From Anaerolineales bacterium UBA6128 (lineage in GTDB: Bacteria > Chloroflexota > Anaerolineae > UBA1429), in NCBI GenBank assembly GCA_002423325.1, contig DIVQ01000183.1:1-19544 (forward strand): a DNA stretch of 19,544 nucleotides, in the 5' to 3' direction. This document shows positions 7,345 through 13,085 of the stretch, piece after piece. Under the pieces are notes generated by a model, which saw nothing but the letters and a program-made list of their open reading frames with translations, searched no databases and was not told where the DNA came from. Position numbers and translations under genes: made by a program. Numbering within the stretch: the first letter of the stretch is position 1; the number at the start of each line of letters is the position of its first letter.

Positions 7345-8568
7345 CTACTGCGCACCGATATGCGCGCAGTCTGGGCTCCCGAATTGCGTGTTGAGGTCGG
7401 ACAACATGGTGATAGCTTCAGTCCTCAGTTGGATCACGTTGGCTTCAAATGCTTCGACAAGGATAGGATCCACCGTACGTAGCGACATAGTCCACCTATC
7501 GGCATACACACACAATGCATCCGCGACGGGCTTGGCCGCAGATGGTGTCATGGGGAGCGTACAGGCCATTCGTGCGATGTCCACGTACCTGTTTGCCCAG
7601 ATGTTCCTTTCTTCAACGGACAAACTGCCCTGACTCGCCCGCTCGTTCCAGTCCTCAAACCACTGCTCATCGGCCCTAAGAAACTGATCCACCTTGACGC
7701 GGAATGCGCACCACTCAGCATCCGGGCTTGGTGCTTGCGTGGGCACGCGACTACTTGTCGGCCTTGGCGAGGGTCGCGGCGAAGGCAGGCTTGTGGTGGT
7801 AGGGGTGGGCAGCAGCCTCATGCCACCAGCCTGCAGAAACGCGTGGATCTGTCGGACTTCATCTACTGGGATGGCAAAACCCATGCTCTCAAACTCGGCC
7901 ATCTCGCCCCGTAGTTTGGCGACGTTGATGCCAACCACTTCGCCACGGCCGTTCAGAAGCGGACCGCCACTGTTGCCCGGGTTGATGGAGGCGTCAGTCT
8001 GCAGAAAGGCCGGGAAGCTATCGGTAGCCTCTCGTCTGGCAGAGACGATGCCTTGGGTAATGCTGGCCTCACCAGGCAACCCCGCAGCAAAGCCTATCGC
8101 ATAGACTGTCTCCCCGACCTCCACCGAGCGTGCAATCGGCAAGGGCTGACACGCCAGATTGGGGACAGCTAAGAGGGCGATGTCCATATCCTCATCAATT
8201 CCTAAGACCATCGCCCTATACTGGACTTCCTCCGAGGAAACGACAGTCAGCACAGCATCGGCGTCCCTAACTACGTGGTACGCGGTCAGGACCTGCCCCG
8301 GCTCGAACGCCACAAAACCGGTTCCCTCGCCTGCCTGGCTCTGGACGCGAACCACGGACTGCGCAGCGCCCCTCAGCACTTGGGCGATCGCTAATGTCGC
8401 GGTGGGCTCCGGTGTGCTGGTGGACACTGGAGTCGAGGTGACTAGCACTGGCGTGCGCCGCACCTGGCAGCCGACCGAAACGACCATTAGCAGCACAGCT
8501 AAGCTGATGCAAAACCGTCGCAGGGCCATGAGAAGAAACACACTGTGCCCATGTGCATATGCTCTCAT
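7345..8568 (-). CDS. Trypsin-like serine protease, predicted lipoprotein, no PDZ domain
   Basis: The 407-residue protein is a chymotrypsin-fold S1C-type protease related to the HtrA/Deg core. A hydrophobic N-terminal helix (about 11-33) ends at SVGC34, a plausible though imperfect lipobox, so the enzyme should face the outside anchored by lipid. A Pro/Thr-rich linker (about 38-60) leads to the protease domain (about 60-260). The triad is visible: His98 in TAYHVV, Asp129 in EDMDIALLAV, Ser200 in NPGNSGGPLL. Instead of PDZ domains there is a second Pro/Ser/Thr-rich linker (SPRPSPRPTSS) and a helical C-terminal domain of about 120 residues containing four Cys, of unknown function. I chose the ATG at 8568 (GAAGG 8 bases upstream); TTG at 8583 and ATG at 8529 are alternatives. 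It belongs to the low-GC islet. Confidence 0.88.
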   Translation of the reverse strand: MRAYAHGHSVFLLMALRRFCISLAVLLMVVSVGCQVRRTPVLVTSTPVSTSTPEPTATLAIAQVLRGAAQSVVRVQSQAGEGTGFVAFEPGQVLTAYHVVRDADAVLTVVSSEEVQYRAMVLGIDEDMDIALLAVPNLACQPLPIARSVEVGETVYAIGFAAGLPGEASITQGIVSARREATDSFPAFLQTDASINPGNSGGPLLNGRGEVVGINVAKLRGEMAEFESMGFAIPVDEVRQIHAFLQAGGMRLLPTPTTTSLPSPRPSPRPTSSRVPTQAPSPDAEWCAFRVKVDQFLRADEQWFEDWNERASQGSLSVEERNIWANRYVDIARMACTLPMTPSAAKPVADALCVYADRWTMSLRTVDPILVEAFEANVIQLRTEAITMLSDLNTQFGSPDCAHIGAQ

Positions 8569-8701
8569 CGAAATTACCTTCAACCCAGTGGTGACAAGTT
8601 GCCAAAAGCACTTTCAAACAATGGTAGATGCACCTGACAATTGAAGGTCCGTCAAGTCGGCCGAACAGCAGCCGAGCACACATTCTGATCTGGAAACAAG
8701 A

Positions 8702-9325
8702 TCAACACAACGTTACCGCCGTTACAAACCCATCGGAGGGGGCCGCGGTGTTTGGCTGTGTTACGCCGTTATCAAAATCGTATCTCGCCTCGAAGCTACG
8801 TCTAAGATCAGCCTGTTCTTGGTCCCTGAGTGACTCAATGTACTTCGCGAAGTGGTGGCTTATTCTTCCCCCAAGCATCGGCGGGCTTATCAGTACAGTC
8901 CCGTCTCTTGCCAAGAAGACGGGCTCCTTAAGCAAGTCCACAATACCAGTGTCGACTCCCATCACTGCGGTGTGGTAGAGACCGCAGCGGACACGATAGT
9001 AGAGACCACTTGTCAAGGACACGAACCTATCGCGTGGCCACTGCTCGGCTTCTGGGAAAACATTCACAAAGCCCTCTAGAAAGTACTGTTTTGATTTGTC
9101 CGTTCCACAGTAGCCAGCTCTATACTTGCCGATCATCTCAAAGTAACTCATCAGGATCTGGAGCACAGCCGGCCCACGATGTGGGATGTCTCTGTCGCCC
9201 ATGGCGATCGCCGCGTTGATCTGCCAGTTCTGTACTCGGTCCTCGAAAATGGTGATCTTGTGCTCGATTTTCAGGTGAACCGGGAAGTCGGTTCTCTTGT
9301 GGTTCGCGCTGATGAACATCTCCAT
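8702..9325 (-). CDS. Soluble protein with HEPN-like R-x4-H motif, unknown function
   Basis: This 207-residue protein has no signal peptide or membrane helix. It is predicted mostly helical and contains ILMSYFEMIGKYRAGY, an EGFVNVFP segment, and then YYRVRCGLYHTAVMG. Arg113 and His118 there give an R-x4-H pair of the kind that forms the active site of HEPN RNases. I think it is a conserved hypothetical family with a HEPN-like fold, but I cannot assign a named family. The ATG at 9325 has GGAGG 6 bases upstream and is well supported. The frame stays open upstream for 39 more codons to a TAG at 9443-9445 with no ATG, GTG or TTG start, and that stretch reads moderately protein-like, so loss of an older N-terminus is possible. 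The gene lies at the right edge of the islet. Confidence 0.75.
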   Translation of the reverse strand: MEMFISANHKRTDFPVHLKIEHKITIFEDRVQNWQINAAIAMGDRDIPHRGPAVLQILMSYFEMIGKYRAGYCGTDKSKQYFLEGFVNVFPEAEQWPRDRFVSLTSGLYYRVRCGLYHTAVMGVDTGIVDLLKEPVFLARDGTVLISPPMLGGRISHHFAKYIESLRDQEQADLRRSFEARYDFDNGVTQPNTAAPSDGFVTAVTLC

Positions 9326-9462
9326 GGCCGGCCTCCAGCAGATGATTGGTCGCCTTAGGAACGCGAGCGTTGCACCGACGGCGTCGTTCAGTTTGCTCCG
9401 TTTCCCGAGCGCATACGGTGCTCCGATGCTCCCCGCCAGAATCTACGCAACCAAGCCCGGTG

Positions 9463-9540
9463 TTCCGTGCTTTCCGTGCCTTCCGTGGTTCCTAATGGTG
9501 CTCCTTATGGCCTTCCGTCGCCGTATGCTCATGATAGTAG
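9463..9540. repeat. 9-bp-phased TTCCGTG array at the islet right edge
   Basis: TTCCGTG occurs at 9463, 9472 and 9481, exactly 9 bases apart, followed by more diverged units up to about 9540 (TTATGGCC, TTCCGTCG). Bases 9471-9492 are the right arm of the perfect 22-bp inverted repeat. The array overlaps the 3' end of the broken gene, whose last residues on the minus strand (HTATEGHKEHH) are repeat-derived. Nothing else is recognised in the 9326-9462 gap. Confidence 0.7.
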
Positions 9541-9923
9541 CCCAGCGCGTGCAACTGGTTGTGCACGCGGCGCTCACCGCCGCCAGCACCAGCGCCCCCG
9601 ACACTGGCTCGCAGCGCAGGCCCACGATGGCCCAGTCCGGATGCGGGTTCTGCCAGGCGTACAGCCAGTTCATCCAGGGCGCCCAGTCTGCAGGCGGCGC
9701 GCGACGGGGGGCAGCGCAACGCCACGGCGCGGCTCGCAACGGGAACGAGCTCGCCCACCTCAAAGGACAGCCCCCACGCCACACAGGCCCCCGAGGGCGC
9801 GTGCGGGCGCGCTGCCAATATCTCTTCCGTAAAGCCCTCCCACTCGGACACGTGCGGCGTAGCAGCAGACAGCGCAAGCGGGGCGAAACCAGGGTGAGTC
9901 GGATCATCGCCAAAGCTGGACAT
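9492..9923 (-). pseudogene. Frameshifted, 3'-truncated remnant of a conserved protein gene
   Basis: Translation from the ATG at 9923 gives a convincing N-terminus (GFAPLALSAATPHVSEWEGF, then GACVAWGLSFEVGE). After about residue 70 the frame becomes Arg/Ala/Gly-rich noise. In another minus-strand frame the following DNA reads APWMNWLYAWQNPHPDWAIV and GLRCEPVSGALVLAAVSA, which looks strongly protein-like. The two halves are therefore out of frame, with a probable internal deletion near 9700-9730, and the 3' end runs into the repeat array. The family resembles large Chloroflexota hypothetical proteins that I recall but cannot name. AGGAGG 5-6 bases before the ATG and a good promoter remain, so the break may be recent. 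A single sequencing error cannot be excluded for the frameshift alone. Confidence 0.65.
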
Positions 9924-9950
9924 GGGAGCCTCCTGCGAGCGCTGGGAGAA

Positions 9951-10036
9951 CGATCACGTGGGACCATTATAACCGCCGCGAACCGCCCGGCAAGGTCGCG
10001 GAACACGAGGCTGTGGAACGACCGGCCGATCACGTG
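9951..10036. promoter_or_regulatory. Pair of CGATCACGTG words in the divergent region
   Basis: The ten bases CGATCACGTG occur at 9951-9960 and again at 10027-10036, 76 bases apart in the same orientation, each containing the palindrome CACGTG. The first sits on the predicted start of the minus-strand promoter and the second lies about 33 bases upstream of its -35 box. They could be operator sites, but that is inference from position only. Confidence 0.35.
9966..9993 (-). promoter_or_regulatory. Sigma-70-like promoter for the broken gene
   Basis: On the minus strand TTGCCG (9988-9993) and a perfect TATAAT (9966-9971) are separated by 16 bases. The predicted transcription start near 9959 leaves a leader of about 36 bases before the ATG at 9923. 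One copy of the repeated word CGATCACGTG overlaps the predicted start. Confidence 0.7.
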
Positions 10037-10139
10037 CGTGGGTACGCGCGCCGGTGTACTCGCGCGACCATTCTCGCGTGCGAGGATACCCGCGCGCAAG
10101 TTCGCCCCCCTGTCTGCACATCCGCAGGGATGGCCGCCT

Positions 10140-10168
10140 TTGTCAGCCCGCGCAGATTGTGTTACTAT
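10140..10168 (+). promoter_or_regulatory. Sigma-70-like promoter for the polysaccharide/partner-switching operon
   Basis: TTGTCA (10140-10145) and TACTAT (10163-10168) are separated by exactly 17 bases. Transcription would start near 10175, about 70 bases before the chosen start of the O-antigen-ligase-like gene. It is the only good plus-strand promoter I see ahead of the six-gene run that ends at 18436. Confidence 0.6.
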
Positions 10169-10243
10169 GGGCGTTACTAATCGCGCGATCAATGCGGCGC
10201 CGCCGCAGCGAACGGAGTGGTCGCGCGCAGGAAGGGACAACGG

Positions 10244-11716
10244 GTGCAGAGCTATCTGAGCTGGGAACGAGTGCAGATGGGCCTGGCCGACCGTCGGCCC
10301 TGGATGCGCGCGCTGACGATCGTGGGGCTGTGCCTGGCCGCGGCCGTGCCTGTCGGCGCGATCATCGGCCTGCTGGGCGCGCTCTACGGCAGCGCGGCGC
10401 TCGTGGCCCTGGGCATCGCCTACCTGATGTTGCGCGTGCCGATTGCCGGCCTGGTGGTGCTGGTCGCCGTCATCTGTCTGCTGCCCTTTGCCGCGTTGCC
10501 CATCGACATCGGCTTTGCGCCTACGCTGCTCGACCTGGTGCTCGTCGGAATGTTCTTCATCTGGTTGTGCCGGCTGGCCCTGCACAAGGACGACGCCTTT
10601 CTGGCCGACACACCCACCGGCGCGGTGTTGGCCTTTATCGCGCTCAGTATCGTTTCGTTCATCGCCGGGCTCAGCCACGCCTCGCTCACGCCGAACGTCG
10701 TGCGTCACTTTGGCGAGATCCTGATGAGCGTGGCGCTCTTCATCCTGGTCATCAACATGGTGCGGAACGAGCAGCAGCTCAGGGTCGTGGTCATCGCGCT
10801 GATCGCGGCCGCGTTCGTCGCCGCGCTGGCAGGCATCGTGCTCTACTTTATGCCAGAGACACTGACCGTGCGCATCCTGTCGATGTTGCGCATCGTGCGC
10901 TACCCCACCGGCAACGCCGTGCTGCGCTACGTGGAAGACAACCCCGAACTGCCGCTGCGTGCCACCTCCACCTCGGTGGACCCCAACGTGCTGGGCGGGA
11001 TGCTGATCTTTGGCGCCACCCTGACAGCCGCGCAGGTGCTGGCGCGTCGTCCTCTCATAGGACGCAGCTGGCTCATCGGGATGCTCGCCGCCATGGTCCT
11101 CTGTCTGGTGCTGACCTATTCGCGCGGCTCATTCCTGGGGCTGGCGGCGGCGCTGTTCGTGATGGCGCTGCTGCGCTACCCGCGCCTGCTGCTGTACGGC
11201 GCGATCGTGTTGGGGCTGCTGCTCCTACTGCCCTTTGCGCGCTACTATGTAGAGCATCTGGTGGACGCCTTCCTGGCCGAAGACCTGGCCACGCAGATGC
11301 GGCTGGGCGAGTACAAAGACGCCTTTATCCTGATCGGTCGCTACCCCTGGCTTGGCGTGGGCTTTGCGGGCGCGCCCGACATCGATACCTACATCGGCGT
11401 CTCCAGCGTCTACCTGTTGATCGCCGAAGAGATGGGGCTGGTGGGCCTGGCGGCCTTCCTGGCCGCAGCCGGCGCCTTTCTGGCCAGCTTTTTCCGTTCG
11501 CGCCGCCTCTGCCCGCCGGATTCGACCCTCGAGCCGCTCTTGCTCGGCACCTGCCTGGCAGTGCTGGGCGCCCTGGTCGGCGGTGTGGTCGACCATTACC
11601 TGTTCAACCTAGACTTTCCGCATGCTGCCGCGTTGCTTTGGCTCACCATGGGCCTGGGCGCCGTCAGCATACGCCTGGTCAAAGCGGGCAACGATCGCGT
11701 TGCGACCGTCCGTTAG
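10244..11716 (+). CDS. O-antigen ligase-like (Wzy_C family) polytopic membrane protein
   Basis: The 490-residue protein has about 10-12 hydrophobic helices and the Wzy_C signature region: VLGGMLIFGATLTAAQVL, then LVLTYSRGSFLGLAAALFVM, then a periplasmic segment with YKDAFILIGRYPWLGVGFAG. Family members join O-antigen to lipid A-core, polymerise surface polysaccharide or glycosylate proteins. If the host is a monoderm-like Chloroflexota, a polymerase or transfer role on another carrier is more likely. I place the start at the GTG at 10244 because GGAAGGGA lies about 6 bases upstream; a GTG at 10217 and an ATG at 10277 are alternatives. The STAS gene follows 28 bases after the stop on the same strand. 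Confidence 0.87.
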   Translation: MQSYLSWERVQMGLADRRPWMRALTIVGLCLAAAVPVGAIIGLLGALYGSAALVALGIAYLMLRVPIAGLVVLVAVICLLPFAALPIDIGFAPTLLDLVLVGMFFIWLCRLALHKDDAFLADTPTGAVLAFIALSIVSFIAGLSHASLTPNVVRHFGEILMSVALFILVINMVRNEQQLRVVVIALIAAAFVAALAGIVLYFMPETLTVRILSMLRIVRYPTGNAVLRYVEDNPELPLRATSTSVDPNVLGGMLIFGATLTAAQVLARRPLIGRSWLIGMLAAMVLCLVLTYSRGSFLGLAAALFVMALLRYPRLLLYGAIVLGLLLLLPFARYYVEHLVDAFLAEDLATQMRLGEYKDAFILIGRYPWLGVGFAGAPDIDTYIGVSSVYLLIAEEMGLVGLAAFLAAAGAFLASFFRSRRLCPPDSTLEPLLLGTCLAVLGALVGGVVDHYLFNLDFPHAAALLWLTMGLGAVSIRLVKAGNDRVATVR

Positions 11717-11744
11717 CACCACCCGAGCACGAAAGGAAGAGACC

Positions 11745-12080
11745 ATGGAGATCAAGACCACCAAACTGAAGCGTTGCGATCTGATCACACTCATTGGGCG
11801 CTTTGACAGCGCCGCCGCCCCCGCCCTCGATAACGCGCTTCGCGAGGCCAACGAGCGCGGCGTCTACCGCATCGTGCTGGACATGAGCGGCGTCGAATAC
11901 TTTGGCAGCGCCGCTATCCGCGCGCTTGTGGTGGCCTACAAGGCCTGCCGCCGGTTCAACCGCGGCGACGTGCGCTTGGCCGCCGTGCCCGACAAGATCA
12001 AGCAGGTGTTTGACATCACCGGCATCACGCCACTGGTCAATATCTACGACGACGTGGTCACCGCTGTCGGCAGCTTCTGA
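11745..12080 (+). CDS. STAS-domain anti-sigma-factor antagonist lacking the phospho-serine
   Basis: The 111-residue single-domain STAS protein belongs to the SpoIIAA/RsbV family. LIGRFDSAAAPALDNAL and VLDMSGVEYFGSAAIRAL match the core strands and the conserved loop. In SpoIIAA the loop reads D-S-S-G-L with the second Ser phosphorylated by the kinase; here it reads G54-S55-A56-A57-I58, so the acceptor is Ala. If Ser55 cannot substitute, the protein cannot be switched off by phosphorylation and may act as a constitutive binder or serve another partner. AGGAAG 8 bases upstream supports the ATG. It lies 28 bases after the O-antigen-ligase-like gene and 139 bases before the kinase gene. Confidence 0.92.
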   Translation: MEIKTTKLKRCDLITLIGRFDSAAAPALDNALREANERGVYRIVLDMSGVEYFGSAAIRALVVAYKACRRFNRGDVRLAAVPDKIKQVFDITGITPLVNIYDDVVTAVGSF

Positions 12081-12100
12081 GCGTGACCGGCGCCGCTGGC

Positions 12101-12148
12101 GTGCGGCCCTCGTCGACGTCAGCGGCGCAGCAGCCTTGCGGGCCGCAC
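12101..12148 (+). repeat. Perfect 9-bp inverted repeat, possible leader structure
   Basis: GTGCGGCCC (12101-12109) is exactly complementary to GGGCCGCAC (12140-12148) across a 30-base loop that contains the palindrome CGTCGACG. It lies 20 bases after the STAS stop in an otherwise compact operon. No T-tract follows directly, so it is not a plain terminator. Confidence 0.55.
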
Positions 12149-12150
12149 GG

Positions 12151-12177
12151 GAGCGCTGTCCATATTGAGCAGCGCTC
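12151..12177 (+). repeat. Perfect 8-bp inverted repeat before the kinase gene
   Basis: GAGCGCTG (12151-12158) pairs exactly with CAGCGCTC (12170-12177) across an 11-base loop, 2 bases after the previous inverted repeat. The following bases are T-rich but interrupted, so it may be a weak attenuator, a processing site or an operator. The kinase start is 42 bases further on. Confidence 0.5.
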
Positions 12178-12219
12178 AGGTATTGATAGTTGTTGGGCGA
12201 TATAGGCGGAGAGCGCATC

Positions 12220-12651
12220 ATGACGACCGCAGAGTACGAACTGTGTGTGGCCAGCCAGCTTGGCAAACTGGCCGAGATCTCGGATTTTGTGGGCGAGGCC
12301 GCTACGCGCGCCGGGCTGGATGAGGGCCAGGTCTTTGAGGTGCAGATGGCCACCGATGAGGCCTGCACCAACAGTATGGAGCACGCGTACGAGGGACGCG
12401 AGGACGGCGAGGTACACGTCTGCTGCTTTATCGAGAACAACAGCTTTGTGGTGCGCATCACCGACTTTGGCAAGCCCTTTGAGCCCGCAGAGGTGCCCCA
12501 GCCCGATATCACCCTGCCCCTCGAGGAACGCTCCATCGGCGGCCTCGGCCTGTTCCTGATCTATCGCCTCGTCGACGACGTCGAATTTGCTCGTGACGTC
12601 GGTGGCGGCAACCAGGTTACGCTGCGCAAACACCGCTCGAAAGAAGAGTGA
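12220..12651 (+). CDS. Anti-sigma-factor-type serine kinase (RsbW/SpoIIAB-like)
   Basis: The 143-residue GHKL ATPase has all the ATP-site boxes: DEACTNSMEHAY (N box, Glu47 and Asn51), DFGKPF (82-87, G1 box) and SIGGLGLFLI (105-114, G2 box). Such proteins bind a sigma factor or other target and phosphorylate the STAS antagonist that would displace them. The ATG at 12220 fits the domain start; an upstream TTG at 12190 is less likely. The stop overlaps the next STAS start as TGATG, so kinase and antagonist should be translated together in similar amounts, as in the spoIIA and rsb operons. No sigma-factor gene lies in the window, so its target is elsewhere or is not a sigma factor. Confidence 0.92.
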   Translation: MTTAEYELCVASQLGKLAEISDFVGEAATRAGLDEGQVFEVQMATDEACTNSMEHAYEGREDGEVHVCCFIENNSFVVRITDFGKPFEPAEVPQPDITLPLEERSIGGLGLFLIYRLVDDVEFARDVGGGNQVTLRKHRSKEE

Positions 12652-12968
12652 TGGACGATTGTCGCGAACCAGACCATACGCTGGCGCCCTCTGGCCGACT
12701 CGATGCTCTGACGGCTCCCGAGTTCGATCGCCAGATCTGCACCCTGCCCGACGGGGCCACTAAGGTCATCGCGGTGGACCTCACACAGGTCACCTATATC
12801 GCCAGCAGCGGACTGCGCGCGCTGCTCGTGGCCCATCGCAGGCAGCAGCAGGGCGGAGGACGCCTGGTGGTGCGACACCCCAACCCGCGCGTCTGGGCCG
12901 TGATGCAGTTGTGCGGCTTTGACCAGATACTGGACGTGTGCCCGGACACGCCGACGACGAACGACTGA
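12651..12968 (+). CDS. STAS-domain anti-sigma-factor antagonist with intact phospho-serine site
   Basis: The 105-residue STAS protein has LAPSGRLDALTAPEFD at the N-terminus and VDLTQVTYIASSGLRALLVAH in the core. Ser53 in ASSGL aligns with the phosphorylated Ser of SpoIIAA, so this is the expected substrate of the adjacent kinase and of the phosphatase that follows. The ATG at 12651 overlaps the kinase TGA (TGATG); a GTG directly before it at 12648 is also possible. It is the canonical member of the two STAS proteins here. Confidence 0.92.
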   Translation: MDDCREPDHTLAPSGRLDALTAPEFDRQICTLPDGATKVIAVDLTQVTYIASSGLRALLVAHRRQQQGGGRLVVRHPNPRVWAVMQLCGFDQILDVCPDTPTTND

Positions 12969-13085
12969 CGTCCGTCGGCCGAGAGGCCGGCGCGCCGTCA
13001 GCGTGCGCCGCGTACAGACCCGCAGTCTCGACGCTTACCTGCGTCAACGGCCCGACTGGCCACTACGCACGAGGACGCTTTGCTG

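Larger units (their letters stand above)
6426..9492. other. Low-GC islet bounded by a perfect 22-bp inverted repeat
   Basis: Bases 6426-6447 (beginning GGAACCACGGAAGG) are the exact reverse complement of 9471-9492 (ending CCTTCCGTGGTTCC). The 3.07 kb between them hold three minus-strand genes whose base composition is visibly more AT-rich than the flanking genes. No transposase, integrase or obvious target-site duplication is seen. The right arm coincides with the truncated 3' end of the pseudogene at 9492-9923. This fits an inserted accessory islet. The alternative is that two members of the dispersed repeat family happen to lie in opposite orientation. Confidence 0.55.

Noticed and set aside
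6426..9492. Insertion sequence or integron-like element
   Set aside because: No transposase, integrase or clear target-site duplication is present despite the inverted repeat, so it is listed only as an islet.
9443..10708. 421-codon minus-strand frame crossing the divergent promoter region
   Set aside because: It runs through both promoters and the start of the O-antigen-ligase-like gene. Only the part near 9500-9700 is protein-like, and that belongs to the broken gene.
10054..11769. 571-codon plus-strand frame over the O-antigen-ligase-like gene
   Set aside because: Arg/Ala/Gly-rich shadow in another frame; the 10244-11716 frame has membrane helices and the Wzy_C signature.
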